NCBI RefSeq assembly: GCF_026241135.1
Contig: NZ_JAPFGA010000005.1
Span: 124,001 to 188,000 of the forward strand
DNA length: 64,000 nucleotides
Source: Galbibacter kalidii
GTDB taxonomy: Bacteria > Bacteroidota > Bacteroidia > Flavobacteriales > Flavobacteriaceae
Direction: 5' to 3'
Part shown: in pieces, positions 24,243-33,763 of the stretch
Layout: each line of letters opens with the position of its first letter
How positions within the stretch are numbered: the stretch's first letter is position 1
Notes under the pieces: generated by a model
Seen by the model: the letters and a program-made list of their open reading frames with translations, nothing else
What the model was told of the DNA's origin: nothing
Databases searched by the model: none
Position numbers and translations under genes: made by a program

Positions 24243-27200
24243 ATGAAAATAAAAATTCATTTAATTTTCATAGCATTGCTGATGTGTGGAATAACATCAA
24301 GTTATGCTCAGGAAAAAACAATTTCCGGTAACGTAACAGACGGTGGGGGTGTTCCTTTGCCCGGTGTGAACATTTTGATTAAGGGTACATCAACAGGGAC
24401 TCAAACTGATTTTGATGGTAATTATACTATTGAAGTAACCCCCGGGGTTATCTTATCGTTCACCTATGTGGGGTTAAAGACCGTTGAACGTACTGTAGGC
24501 AATTCCAATGTAATTAATGTACAAATGGAAGAAGATGCCCAGGCCTTGGATGAAGTAGTGGTTACGGCCTTAGGTATTAGCAGGGAAAAGAAAACTTTAG
24601 GATATGCAACTCAAGAAGTTGATGGCGAAGCAGTTTCTAAAGTACAAAGCCAGAACTTTGTCAACTCCCTCTCCGGTAAGGTTGCCGGCCTAGATATCAA
24701 ATCATCAGGTACACTTGGTGGTTCTACCAATGTGGTTATCAGGGGTAATAGTTCTGTTGCCGGAAACAACCAAGCCCTATTTGTTATAGACGGAGTACCA
24801 GTTAACAACGACACCCCTAATTCAGGTTCTCAAATGATGGGTAGGGGTGGTTATGACTACGGTAATGCTGCTTCAGATATTAACCCGGATGATATTGAAT
24901 CCATTAACGTGCTTAAAGGTGCTGCCGCTTCTGCGCTTTATGGTTCAAGGGCAGCCAATGGGGTTATTATGATTACTACTAAAAAAGGTCGCAAGGGTAA
25001 AGGTATTGGTGTAACGATTAACTCCAGTCTTATGGTCGGTAGTGCTGATAAGGAAACCCTTCCAGTATACCAAAAAAAATATGGTGCCGGATATGGGCCA
25101 TTTTATGGTGACTGCGAATGTGAGTATTTCGACGATATGTATGATATTAATGGAGATGGAGTTATCGACCTAACTCCTCGCTATACTGAAGACGCTTCAT
25201 TTGGTGCAGCTTTTGACCCTAATTTAATGGTTTATCAATGGAATTCACTTTTCCCTGATCTAGATACTTATCAACAAGCAACCCCTTGGGTTGCAGGAGC
25301 CAATGACCCAAACTATGTATGGCAAACCTCATCTACAACGGTGAATTCCGTATCTTTTGATGGCGGAACTGAAAAAGGTGCTTTTAGATTGGGTTACACT
25401 AATATGATGCAACAAGGTAATCTGCCTAATAGCCAAATTAAAAGAAATTCCATAAATTTTAACGGGTCTCTTGATTTTACTGACATATTGACCGTTTCTA
25501 CACTGTTCAATTTTACCAAAACTGATGGTAAAGGGCGTTATGGGACAGGTTATGACTCAAACAACGTAATGCAACAATTTAGGCAATGGTGGCAAACCAA
25601 CATTGACCTTGCAGAACAAAAAAGGACTTACTTCCAAACTGGACTTAATACTACTTGGAACGTTAGTGCCTATGATAATCTTGCGCCCAAATATTCTGAT
25701 AATCCATATTGGACATTTTATGAAAACTACCAAACCGATACCAGGAACAGATTTTATGGTAATGTAGTATTGGATTATGAATTGACCGATTGGTTATCGG
25801 TAATGGGACGTTTTACTTTCGATTCTTATGCTGAATTGCAAGAAGAAAGAACCAATGTGGGAAGTTCTAATATTCCCGGTTATATCAGGAGAAACAGAAA
25901 TGTCTCTGAGTACAATTACGATTTGATGTTCAACGTCAATAAAGAATTAAATGATAAGCTGGATTTTGCCGGTACGCTTGGTTTTAATTTAAGAAGGAAC
26001 GATTGGAATACTATTGCAGGGACTACCAGTGATGGTTTATTGCTAGCAAGCGTTTATTCGTTATCCAATAGTGCGGGGCCGGTGATAACTTCTGAATTTG
26101 ACGCTACCAAAATAGTGGACGGTGCCTATGTTCAGGCTAGCTTGGGCTATGATGACTTTGCATACATAGAGGGTACATACAGAAGGAACAGGTCATCTTC
26201 ACTCCCTAAACACAACAACACCTATGATTATTGGTCTGTAACCGGGTCGTTGCTTTTCTCTCAGTTTATTGATGCCAATTGGTTATCCTTTGGTAAGTTA
26301 AGGGCCAATTACGGTAAAGTAGGTAATGATACTAGCCCTTATAATGTGTTTAACACGTTTGCTATTGTCAACCCTCCTTTTAATGGAGGTCTAGCCAGTA
26401 ATAATGGCTCTTTAAAAAATCCTGATTTGCTTCCTGAGGAACAAGAAAATTGGGAAGTTGGCCTGGAAATGCAATTTGCTAAACGCCGTTTAGGTTTTGA
26501 TATTAGCTATTACAATGCACAAAATATCAACCAAATTACAGCAATACCTGTTTCTAATAGTACAGGTTATTCAACCACATTGAAGAATGCAGGTACCATT
26601 GAAAACAAGGGATGGGAAGTGCAATTTAATGCCACACCATTGAAGACAGCAGATTTTTCTTGGAACATAAACCTTAACTGGGCCAAGAACGAAAGTTTGG
26701 TTGTAGAGTTGTTTAATGGTATCGACAACTTAGTATTGGGTTCTTTCCAAGGAGGTATTTCAATAAATGCGACTCCGGGTCAACCTTATGGAACTATTAG
26801 GGGTACAGATTTAGTTTACCATGAAGATAATGGTCAACCCATAGTTGGAACAAATGGATATTACTTGACAACAGTAACCAGTAATGAGGTTATTGGCGAT
26901 ATCAACCCAGATTGGACTGCAGGTGTTTTCAACAGTTTTAAATATAAAAATTTCAATTTTAGTTTTTTGATTGATATTCAAAAAGGCGGCAATTTATTCT
27001 CGCTTGATACTTGGTACGGTTATGCTACAGGTCTTTATGACTTTACTGCCGGGACTAATGATCTTGGAAACCCTGTAAGAAACCCGGTAACAGACGGAGC
27101 TGATAGTGGTGGTGTAATATTGCCCGGTGTTCAAGAAGACGGGGCACCTAACGATGTAAGAGCCTATGCCGGATGGTATGCAAACCCATGGGGCTATGCA

Positions 27201-27473
27201 AGAGCAGCCAATAAACAGCATGTTTACGATGCCGGTTTTATAAAACTTAGGGAGGCTAGTTTAACCTATAACTTTGGAGAAAAAGTTCTTGGCAGGACAC
27301 CATTTACCAATGCATCTTTATCAGTGATAGGTAAAAACCTTTGGATAATCGACAAAGATGTTCCTTACGCTGACCCGGAAGCAGGTTTAGGAGCCGGTAA
27401 TGTTCAAGGCTACCATTCCGGTACATACCCATCCATCAAAGAAATAGGAGTGAATTTAAAACTACAGTTCTAA
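24243..27473 (+). CDS. SusC/RagA-type TonB-dependent outer-membrane transporter
   Basis: A 1076-residue protein. The signal peptide ends at SYAQ. Residues about 25-100 are a carboxypeptidase-D-like domain (ISGNVTDGGGVPLPGVNILIKG...TDFDGNYTI). The plug domain begins at LDEVVVTALG and contains LQG-like and NVLKGAAASALYGSRAANGVIMITTKKG motifs near 220-245; the rest is the 22-strand barrel. It imports oligosaccharides captured by its SusD partner with TonB energy. It follows the fucose operon, so a fucosylated glycan is a reasonable but unproven substrate. Confidence 0.96.
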   Translation: MKIKIHLIFIALLMCGITSSYAQEKTISGNVTDGGGVPLPGVNILIKGTSTGTQTDFDGNYTIEVTPGVILSFTYVGLKTVERTVGNSNVINVQMEEDAQALDEVVVTALGISREKKTLGYATQEVDGEAVSKVQSQNFVNSLSGKVAGLDIKSSGTLGGSTNVVIRGNSSVAGNNQALFVIDGVPVNNDTPNSGSQMMGRGGYDYGNAASDINPDDIESINVLKGAAASALYGSRAANGVIMITTKKGRKGKGIGVTINSSLMVGSADKETLPVYQKKYGAGYGPFYGDCECEYFDDMYDINGDGVIDLTPRYTEDASFGAAFDPNLMVYQWNSLFPDLDTYQQATPWVAGANDPNYVWQTSSTTVNSVSFDGGTEKGAFRLGYTNMMQQGNLPNSQIKRNSINFNGSLDFTDILTVSTLFNFTKTDGKGRYGTGYDSNNVMQQFRQWWQTNIDLAEQKRTYFQTGLNTTWNVSAYDNLAPKYSDNPYWTFYENYQTDTRNRFYGNVVLDYELTDWLSVMGRFTFDSYAELQEERTNVGSSNIPGYIRRNRNVSEYNYDLMFNVNKELNDKLDFAGTLGFNLRRNDWNTIAGTTSDGLLLASVYSLSNSAGPVITSEFDATKIVDGAYVQASLGYDDFAYIEGTYRRNRSSSLPKHNNTYDYWSVTGSLLFSQFIDANWLSFGKLRANYGKVGNDTSPYNVFNTFAIVNPPFNGGLASNNGSLKNPDLLPEEQENWEVGLEMQFAKRRLGFDISYYNAQNINQITAIPVSNSTGYSTTLKNAGTIENKGWEVQFNATPLKTADFSWNINLNWAKNESLVVELFNGIDNLVLGSFQGGISINATPGQPYGTIRGTDLVYHEDNGQPIVGTNGYYLTTVTSNEVIGDINPDWTAGVFNSFKYKNFNFSFLIDIQKGGNLFSLDTWYGYATGLYDFTAGTNDLGNPVRNPVTDGADSGGVILPGVQEDGAPNDVRAYAGWYANPWGYARAANKQHVYDAGFIKLREASLTYNFGEKVLGRTPFTNASLSVIGKNLWIIDKDVPYADPEAGLGAGNVQGYHSGTYPSIKEIGVNLKLQF

Positions 27474-27483
27474 AAAAATAATT

Positions 27484-28908
27484 ATGAAAAAAGTATTTAT
27501 AACCGTTTTTTCGCTAGTCCTATTGTCATCGTGCATGAGTGATGATAAACTTGAGGATTACAATAAAGATCCAAAGAATCCTACTGAAGTTGAAGCAGAT
27601 TTTTTATTTAACGCAGCTACAAAGAGTTTGGTGGATCAAATGACCAATACAAGTGTAAACCTAAATGTTTACAGATTGTTGGCCCAATACTGGACCGAAA
27701 CCACATACATTGATGAAGCTAATTATAATTTAACAGAAAGGAATATACCACAAAGTCATTGGTCCGAGTTGTACCGGGATGTGTTGTTGGATTTAGCTAC
27801 AGCTAAAGAATACGTTATGACCGATCCCGACCTATTAGAAGCTGAAAAAACAGCGAGAATAGCACAAGCCGAAGTATTGTCTATTTATACATGGCAACAA
27901 TTGGTTGATACATTTGGGAATATTCCATATACTGAAGCTCTTAATGCCGAGGAATTTATATTACCTGCTTATGATGATGCGGCTAGTATTTATACTGATT
28001 TATTGGCTCGCATTGATGTTGCCATATCTGATTTGGGCAACGGTAGTGGATTTGGTATTGATAACTTATATCATGGCGATTTGGTCGCTTGGCAAAAATT
28101 TGCCATTTCATTAAAATTAAGGTTAGGCATACGTTTGGCCGATGTGGATCCGTCTGTTGCCCAAACAACTGTTGAAAGTGCCTATAGTGCTGGCGTATTT
28201 AGTTCAAATGCTGATAATGCTTCGTTTGTTTACCTTGGGACATCCAATCCTAATCCGGTTTGGAGTTCTTTGGTACAATCGGGCCGAAGCGATTTTATTG
28301 TTGCCAATACAGTTGTTGATTTTATGAATGACTTAAACGACCCCAGGCGTAGTACTTATTTTGATGATAATTTAGGTGAAGGCATATATGAAGGAGGACC
28401 ATATGGTGACAACAATGGTTTTTCCAGCTATACGCATATTGGTGATGTTATGCACGATCCAGTAAATCCTACTTGTTTAATGGACTTTGCTGAAGTATCG
28501 TTCTACCTCGCTGAAGCCGCAGCCAGAGGATGGTCTGTAGGTGGTACGGCTGAAGAACACTACAACAACGGGATTACTGCATCCTTTGAGTATTGGGGAG
28601 TTGCTGATGTCGTCACGTATTTAGCCGACCCTGCTGTTGATTATGCAACCGCTTCAGGTGACTGGAAGGAAAAAATAGGGAATCAATTTTGGCTGGCTAT
28701 GTACAACCGTGGCTTTGAAGGTTGGACGGTTTGGAGGAAATTTGATACTCCAACATTTAACCTGCCTGTCAATACCGGTAATCCGGTTCCGACAAGATAT
28801 ACGTACCCTGTGAATGAGCAAAACCTAAATAAAGTTAATTGGGAAGCTGCATCTACTGCTATAGGTGGGGATGCACAGACTACGAAACTTTTTTGGGATG
28901 TGAACTAA
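27484..28908 (+). CDS. SusD/RagB family nutrient-binding lipoprotein
   Basis: A 474-residue lipoprotein with the signal ending at LLSSC (Cys about 17). It starts 11 bp after susC. SusD-like features: a DYNKDPKNPTEVEADFLFN start, helical TPR-like segments (LSIYTWQQLVDTFGNIPYTEAL near 130-150), and an RYTYPVNEQNLN end typical of the SusD_2/PF12771 type. It caps the SusC barrel and binds glycan at the cell surface. Confidence 0.95.
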   Translation: MKKVFITVFSLVLLSSCMSDDKLEDYNKDPKNPTEVEADFLFNAATKSLVDQMTNTSVNLNVYRLLAQYWTETTYIDEANYNLTERNIPQSHWSELYRDVLLDLATAKEYVMTDPDLLEAEKTARIAQAEVLSIYTWQQLVDTFGNIPYTEALNAEEFILPAYDDAASIYTDLLARIDVAISDLGNGSGFGIDNLYHGDLVAWQKFAISLKLRLGIRLADVDPSVAQTTVESAYSAGVFSSNADNASFVYLGTSNPNPVWSSLVQSGRSDFIVANTVVDFMNDLNDPRRSTYFDDNLGEGIYEGGPYGDNNGFSSYTHIGDVMHDPVNPTCLMDFAEVSFYLAEAAARGWSVGGTAEEHYNNGITASFEYWGVADVVTYLADPAVDYATASGDWKEKIGNQFWLAMYNRGFEGWTVWRKFDTPTFNLPVNTGNPVPTRYTYPVNEQNLNKVNWEAASTAIGGDAQTTKLFWDVN

Positions 28909-28975
28909 AAGTATAGATGTCAGTGTAGTTAGTCTTTTCATTATAAATTTGGATGAGAATTTTTAGATGAAAAGA

Positions 28976-29004
28976 TAAGGGCAATTTCTAAGAAGTTGCC
29001 CTTA
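28976..29004 (+). terminator. Terminator after susD
   Basis: A perfect 9-bp stem (TAAGGGCAA / TTGCCCTTA) with an 11-base loop, then AATTGTTTT, 67 bp after the susD stop. It separates the SusC/D operon from msrA. Confidence 0.8.
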
Positions 29005-29052
29005 AATTGTTTTAAAAGTAATTACATGAACTTATTAACCATCCTTTAAAAA

Positions 29053-29694
29053 ATGAAAGTGTTATTTTATATACCGTTTTTGATTTTAGTTTCATGTAAA
29101 TCTATAAACATCCCTGTGCAGGATGGTATGGCTAAAGCCTATTTTGCCAGTGGTTGTTTTTGGTGTGTAGAAGCTATTTATGAGAGTGTAATAGGGGTAG
29201 AAGAAGTGGTTTCCGGTTTTTCAGGAGGGGCAAAAAGACCTTCAGATAAAAACATAGGGAATCACGCTGAAACCGTAGAAGTAACCTACAACCCTAAAAT
29301 AGTTAGCTTTTCTGATTTAATAGAGGTTTATTTTAGCTCACAAAATCCAACACAGGTCAATAGCCAAGGACCAGATCTGGGGATAAGGTACCGATCCATT
29401 ATTTTTTATCAGAATAAAGCTGAAAAAAAGATATCCGAAGTAAAAAAGGCGGAATGGGCCAAAAAACTGAATGTCAAAATTGCAGCTGAAATTGTTATGT
29501 TTAAAAAGTTTTGGCCCGCCGATGATTATCATCAGGATTTTGAAGAACGTAACCCTGACCACCCTTATATTCTTCAGGTCTCCAATCCAAGGATGCAACG
29601 GTTTAAACAAACCTGCCCCTTGCCCTTATTGATAAAAGATTTTAAAAAATTAGATCATGAGCAAACACGTGACACCCTCCAAACGGACAAGTAA
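29053..29694 (+). CDS. msrA: Peptide-methionine (S)-S-oxide reductase MsrA, predicted lipoprotein
   Basis: A 213-residue protein with the MsrA signature GCFWCVE (nucleophile C35) and later GGAKRPS, HAETVEVTYNP, and YHQDFEERNP motifs. It reduces methionine-S-sulfoxide in proteins. Unusually for classic cytoplasmic MsrA, it has an amino-terminal hydrophobic stretch followed by a lipobox-like LVSC (Cys 15), so it is probably exported and anchored. It has no partner MsrB here. Confidence 0.92.
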   Translation: MKVLFYIPFLILVSCKSINIPVQDGMAKAYFASGCFWCVEAIYESVIGVEEVVSGFSGGAKRPSDKNIGNHAETVEVTYNPKIVSFSDLIEVYFSSQNPTQVNSQGPDLGIRYRSIIFYQNKAEKKISEVKKAEWAKKLNVKIAAEIVMFKKFWPADDYHQDFEERNPDHPYILQVSNPRMQRFKQTCPLPLLIKDFKKLDHEQTRDTLQTDK

Positions 29695-29818
29695 TTGTTC
29701 TGAAACCTGGGCCTTAAATCAAAGAATTTGTTTGGATGAAAAGTGGCTAGCTGAAAAATCAGAACTGTGGTAACACAAACATTTTGTTTGTTATGTGATT
29801 TTATGTAAAGTCACTTAG

Positions 29819-30316
29819 ATGAAAATCATTATGAATCAAACCAATTGGATCAAAACAGAAAATAAAAAACTGCCTTTAAAAAAGCTGGGAATTACCGCAT
29901 TGGTGGTCGGTACTGCTGATATTATGGCCGCCATTTTTAACTTTTTGATACAAGGGGGAGAACATATTTCAGGGATTTTTAGGTTTATAGCTAGTGGGGT
30001 CTTTGGCCAGGCTGCATTTGAAAGAGGGAGTCCCATGATTTTTATGGGGGGACTTTTTCATTATTTGATAGCTTTTTTATGGACGGCACTGTTCTTTTAT
30101 TTTTATCCTAAATTAAAGCTACGCAAAGTCAATGTCTATTTCATAGGGAGTGTCTATGGCGTGATTGTATGGAGCATTATGAACCTTATTGTTCTTCCGC
30201 TGAGTAATACCCCTGAACTCAGTAACACCTATACTCAAGATATTATTGGCATGGTTATCTTGATATTATGTGTAGGATTTCCTGTTTCATTAATGTATAA
30301 AAAATATACGGGGTAA
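29819..30316 (+). CDS. YagU/DUF1440-like four-helix membrane protein
   Basis: A 165-residue protein with about four hydrophobic helices. Features include GTADIMAAIFNFL (residues 30-42), ASGVFGQAAFERGSPMIFMGGLFHYLIAF, and FIGSVYGVIVWSIMNLIVLPLS, which recall YagU-type (DUF1440) inner-membrane proteins. Function unknown. ATG 29831 (MNQTNW) is an alternative start. It stands alone. Confidence 0.65.
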   Translation: MKIIMNQTNWIKTENKKLPLKKLGITALVVGTADIMAAIFNFLIQGGEHISGIFRFIASGVFGQAAFERGSPMIFMGGLFHYLIAFLWTALFFYFYPKLKLRKVNVYFIGSVYGVIVWSIMNLIVLPLSNTPELSNTYTQDIIGMVILILCVGFPVSLMYKKYTG

Positions 30317-30447
30317 AAACAGTATTAAGTAATTCTGAACCAGTTATACATGTTGTATAATGATGCATTTGGAATTTGTTGAATATTAAAATATTCTTAA
30401 AATAAGTTGCAATTTATAAATTGTAACCGATAAAAATACACGGCTCT

Positions 30448-30455
30448 TAATTTTG
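30448..30455 (+). promoter_or_regulatory. -7 promoter box (TAATTTTG)
   Basis: Fits TAnnTTTG and lies 34 bp upstream of the ATG at 30489. The nearest upstream TTG is too far (24-base spacer) for a normal -33 element. Confidence 0.4.
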
Positions 30456-30488
30456 TTTAAAACAAAATAAGGGTATTTGATCTTATAT

Positions 30489-30713
30489 ATGATAGAGGTT
30501 TTTAGCACTAACATCAGTACAGAAAAACAGGCAGATAAGCTTTTGGATCAACTCCAAAAAAGACATCCCGCCTATCACATCAATTTTGATCTGGAGGATT
30601 GTGACAGCATCCTTCGTGTGGAAAGCTACAATGGTCAAATAGACGTCAGGGCGGTTTTAAAAACCGTAAAGAATTTGGGTTTGTCGGCGACGGTATTACC
30701 GGATAAAACTTAG
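30489..30713 (+). CDS. Small ferredoxin-fold (HMA-like) hypothetical protein
   Basis: A 74-residue protein from ATG 30489 (TTG 30477 is possible). Its pattern of alternating strands and helices (EVFSTNIS, KQADKLLDQLQKRHP, HINFDLEDCDSILRVES, VRAVLKTVKNLGLSATVL) looks like a heavy-metal-associated ferredoxin-like fold, but the metal-binding Cys-x-x-Cys is absent. Function unknown. Confidence 0.65.
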   Translation: MIEVFSTNISTEKQADKLLDQLQKRHPAYHINFDLEDCDSILRVESYNGQIDVRAVLKTVKNLGLSATVLPDKT

Positions 30714-30827
30714 GATTATTTTATGGCATTATACTATTCATTATCATAAATTAAATACAACAAAATAAAATATTATTTCAAATGGTGAAGGAGCAAACTA
30801 AAGGAATTAATCATTAACAAAAAAATA

Positions 30828-31436
30828 ATGAAAAAAATAATTGTTTCCATACACAGCTCCTTTAACGGAGTGGTGACCGGACCAGCCGATGACCCAACCA
30901 ATTTTATGACCTGGGCGCAAACTGGTATTGAAGATTATAAAGAGTTTTCTAAAAACTTTGACACCGTTGACACTATTATGCTTGGCCGTGGCACATATGA
31001 AGACTTGTCCAAGAAGTGGCCTTTTGCAAAAGATTGGCCAAACGTAACTGAGGAGAACCTGCACCTGGCAAACATCATTAACAATATGCCAAAGATCATC
31101 GTTGCCGGCGAGCACAAAATCAATAATCCAAAATGGGGCGAATTTGAAACGCCTAGACAGCTAACGGGCCATGATATTGAAGCCCAGATTAAAGCACTGA
31201 AAGAGCAAGAAGGTGGGGACATTATTACATTTGGCAGTCCCAAGCTCGTACAATCTCTGACCAATGCGAACTTGGTGGATGAGTACCGTATCCTTGTTCA
31301 CCCCGTTATCGTCGGTGAAGGTGGATACTTGTTTAATAACATTGTTGGCCATAAAGACCTTAAGCTGTTAAGCACCCAAACGTTAGAACATGGTGCAATG
31401 CTTGTGTGTTATGGGCTCGTCAAGTCCGGGGTTTAA
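30828..31436 (+). CDS. RibD-C/dihydrofolate-reductase-like protein, paralog 1
   Basis: A 202-residue protein. It shows the DHFR-like IIVSIHSSFNGVVTGP start, TIMLGRGTYEDLSKKWP near 46, and the late GGDIITFGSPKLVQSL and VDEYRILVHPVIVGEG motifs typical of RibD C-terminal domain proteins. These reduce pterin- or pyrimidine-like substrates with NADPH, but most, as here, have unknown physiological roles. It is the first of four intact paralogs within 4.2 kb. Confidence 0.85.
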   Translation: MKKIIVSIHSSFNGVVTGPADDPTNFMTWAQTGIEDYKEFSKNFDTVDTIMLGRGTYEDLSKKWPFAKDWPNVTEENLHLANIINNMPKIIVAGEHKINNPKWGEFETPRQLTGHDIEAQIKALKEQEGGDIITFGSPKLVQSLTNANLVDEYRILVHPVIVGEGGYLFNNIVGHKDLKLLSTQTLEHGAMLVCYGLVKSGV

Positions 31437-31485
31437 CCATTTTATATACCATAAACATTATTAATCATTAAATAAACAGAATATT

Positions 31486-32040
31486 ATGAGAAAACTAATC
31501 ATGTGGAACATCATCACGCTTGACGGTTGTTTTGAGGGGGGCAAAAACTGGGATTTATCCTTTCACGAAGCCATTTGGGGAGAAGAACTTAAGAAGTTGA
31601 GTATTGAACAATTAAAATCAGCCGACTTTCTTGTTTTTGGACGAGTGACCTATGAAGGCATGGCTGCTCACTGGAAAACAGCAGAAGGTGAAATTGCCGG
31701 ACTCATGAATAAAATTCCAAAACTCGTTTTTTCCCGAACATTGAAATCGGTTGACTGGAACAATGCCACCTTGGTAAAAGGAAATACATCTGCTGAAATT
31801 TTAAAATTAAAAGCCCAAGGTGATGGGGATATCTTTGTATTTGGCAGTGCCAACCTTTCCGAGACATTTGTTAACGACCATCTTTTTGATGAGTACAGGA
31901 TTGGGATAGCTTCTATTATTTTGGGCAATGGAAGACCTTTATTTCGAAAAGGAATGCCTTCAAGCAAATTGACTCTTGTTTCTACCCAACAACTCTCAAG
32001 TGGTGGGGCTATTTTAAAATATACAACAGAAAAACCATAA
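31486..32040 (+). CDS. RibD-C/dihydrofolate-reductase-like protein, paralog 2
   Basis: A 184-residue protein: MWNIITLDGCFEGGKNWD start, LVFGRVTYEGMAAHW near 50, IFVFGSANLSETFV near 118, and FDEYRIGIASIILGNGRPLF near 134. It ends with LVSTQQLSSGGAILKY, which closely resembles the end of the collapsed gene that follows 6 bp downstream. Function unknown. Confidence 0.85.
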   Translation: MRKLIMWNIITLDGCFEGGKNWDLSFHEAIWGEELKKLSIEQLKSADFLVFGRVTYEGMAAHWKTAEGEIAGLMNKIPKLVFSRTLKSVDWNNATLVKGNTSAEILKLKAQGDGDIFVFGSANLSETFVNDHLFDEYRIGIASIILGNGRPLFRKGMPSSKLTLVSTQQLSSGGAILKYTTEKP

Positions 32041-32045
32041 AAATA

Positions 32046-32210
32046 ATGGGACAACTGATCTTGATCATACACACTTCAATGGATGGCTTTGTAGCCGGGA
32101 AAGACGGGTCGTTTGACCACTTTGATCAAAGTCCCGAAAACTTTGAGTTAGTAAGTACGAGGCAACTTTCAAAAGAAGAAATGACCCTTAATTATAGGAT
32201 AAGTCACTAA
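32046..32210 (+). pseudogene. Internally deleted RibD-C/DHFR-like gene (54 codons, frame kept)
   Basis: Starts like an intact paralog (MGQLILIIHTSMDGFVAG, then FDHFDQSPENFE) and then jumps to a normal carboxyl end (LVSTRQLSKEEMTLNYRI). About 110 central residues, including the substrate and cofactor core, are missing relative to neighbours, with start, frame and stop retained. It cannot be a working enzyme and is best read as a deletion remnant. Confidence 0.75.
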
Positions 32211-32228
32211 ACAACGGGAGTGAAAATT

Positions 32229-32750
32229 ATGAGAATAAGTATCTATATCGCAATTTCAGCAAACGGATTGATTTCAAATTCAAGAAACGTACCCGATTGG
32301 CTGTCTCCTGAATACGGTCAGGGTTTTGTATCCATTTGTCAAAAAATGAGAGCAGTAATTATGGGCAAAACAACCTATAACATTCTTACTCCAGACCATT
32401 TGCCACTTCAAAAGGAAGGAACAACAGTAGTGCTAACAACAGACGAACAAGCGAAATCTGATAATCCCACCGTGGTTTTTACAAAAAGCAAAGCCACTGA
32501 AATAACTGAAATGCTTGAGAAGAAAGGTCACACTGAAGCCGTAATTATTGGAGGTGCAATGGCAATGAGTGAGTTCATAAATGTCGGATTGGTAGATGAT
32601 ATCTATTTTGTAATGGAACCTGTGCTTTTCGGAAGTGGTTTGCCAATGTTAAAAGATGTTGAACATGAATCAAAACTCAATCTACAAAGTGTAACGAAAT
32701 TAAATGAGAACACTGTTCAACTGCACTATGAAATAAAAAAACAATCTTGA
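32229..32750 (+). CDS. RibD-C/dihydrofolate-reductase-like protein, paralog 3
   Basis: A 173-residue protein from ATG 32229 (GTG 32220 is possible). Motifs: RISIYIAISANGLIS start, AVIMGKTTYNIL near 45, EAVIIGGAMAMSEFI near 106, and VDDIYFVMEPVLFGSGLP near 125. A short version of the fold. The next gene starts one base after its stop, so the two are coupled. Confidence 0.85.
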   Translation: MRISIYIAISANGLISNSRNVPDWLSPEYGQGFVSICQKMRAVIMGKTTYNILTPDHLPLQKEGTTVVLTTDEQAKSDNPTVVFTKSKATEITEMLEKKGHTEAVIIGGAMAMSEFINVGLVDDIYFVMEPVLFGSGLPMLKDVEHESKLNLQSVTKLNENTVQLHYEIKKQS

Positions 32751-32751
32751 A

Positions 32752-33186
32752 ATGGAAAAGCAATCAAGTTTAGTAAAAGAGTTAGCCCAACTCAATCCAT
32801 TAATTGGCAAATGGACAATCAAAGGGAGCTTTAAAAACAATCCGGACAAACATGTTGAAGGTTGGGAGGTTTACAAAGTGATAGATGAAGGATCTACCCT
32901 TTTATGCGAATGGGAAACTATTACCATTTGGCCAAAAGATAAAGATGTGTACAAAAACTCAATGGACATTGTTTACGATAAAGAAGAAGCGAAAATAATT
33001 GGCAGTGGTGAATGGGTGTTCAGTTTCAATAAAGGCGTTTTAATCATCGAGAACAGGAACATGCGATTTACAGGAACAATCAATGCATCGAACGATACAA
33101 TCACAGGCAAATGGGAAGTTAAAGATAAATCGGGCAAATGGAATTATTGGTATGATAAAACATTAACCAAAATAGTAACAGTATGA
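32752..33186 (+). CDS. DUF1579-like lipocalin-fold protein
   Basis: A 144-residue protein of beta-strand character: LNPLIGKWTIKGSF near residue 14, ALLCEWE-like central strands, then ITGKWEVKDKSGKWNYWYDKTL. This matches the DUF1579 type of small lipocalin-like proteins. Function unknown. It overlaps the following VOC gene by 4 bases (ATGA). Confidence 0.6.
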   Translation: MEKQSSLVKELAQLNPLIGKWTIKGSFKNNPDKHVEGWEVYKVIDEGSTLLCEWETITIWPKDKDVYKNSMDIVYDKEEAKIIGSGEWVFSFNKGVLIIENRNMRFTGTINASNDTITGKWEVKDKSGKWNYWYDKTLTKIVTV

Positions 33187-33572
33187 GTAATATCAAATTT
33201 ACAGGCGGAATCAACATTGCCGTCAAAATTCCAAAATCCAAATACGAGAAGACGGTTTCCTTCTACAAGGATATTTTAAAGTTAGAAGTAACAGAAAAAC
33301 CAATTGACAATCCAACGGTATCGAGAACGCACGAAGTGAAATTTGGGAATAATACTGTTTGGCTTGACTGCGTAGACAATTATACCCACTCGGAAACCTG
33401 GCTAGAAATAAAGACACCCGATGTCGAAAAAGCGACTGAGTATTTAAGAAACAACGGCATAGAAACCTGCGATGAATTGGAAAAAATACCGAATGAAAAC
33501 CATTGGATAATGGATCCGTCCGGCACGGTATTCATTATTGGAAAAGAAAGCTCCGAATACTCGTTGGGCTAA
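33183..33572 (+). CDS. VOC/glyoxalase-bleomycin-resistance family protein
   Basis: A 129-residue protein with two beta-alpha-beta-beta-beta halves: VSFYKDILKLEVTE near 25-38 and VEKATEYLRNNGIET near 80, ending with WIMDPSGTVFIIGKE, typical of the VOC fold. Metal ligands are not clearly assigned. It overlaps the DUF1579-like gene by 4 bases. Substrate unknown. Confidence 0.8.
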   Translation: MSNIKFTGGINIAVKIPKSKYEKTVSFYKDILKLEVTEKPIDNPTVSRTHEVKFGNNTVWLDCVDNYTHSETWLEIKTPDVEKATEYLRNNGIETCDELEKIPNENHWIMDPSGTVFIIGKESSEYSLG

Positions 33573-33610
33573 ACACAAAATTTTTATATAACAATTAAAC
33601 ATTGAATTTA

Positions 33611-33739
33611 ATGAAAAACGGTATCGAATTAAAAACGTTAAAAAACGCAGAGCTTCTTTTACGCCTGACCATGGGTTTTCAAAAGATTGAAGGTCACTGG
33701 TGGATTAGTCATGAACACCATTCCTATCCTATAAAATAA
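33611..33739 (+). pseudogene. SnoaL/DUF4440-type (NTF2-like) C-terminal remnant
   Basis: Only 42 codons. The end, LRLTMGFQKIEGHWWISHEHHSYP, is the closing strand pair of SnoaL-like NTF2-fold proteins, normally about 120-150 residues long. The N-terminal two thirds are missing, though an ATG and stop remain. A remnant like the collapsed DHFR-like gene nearby. Confidence 0.65.
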
Positions 33740-33763
33740 TTCATCAGATCAACCAACCTGTTA

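Noticed and set aside
29657-29773. 38-codon frame overlapping the end of msrA
   Set aside because: It has no recognisable features and may be chance; no conservation evidence is available.
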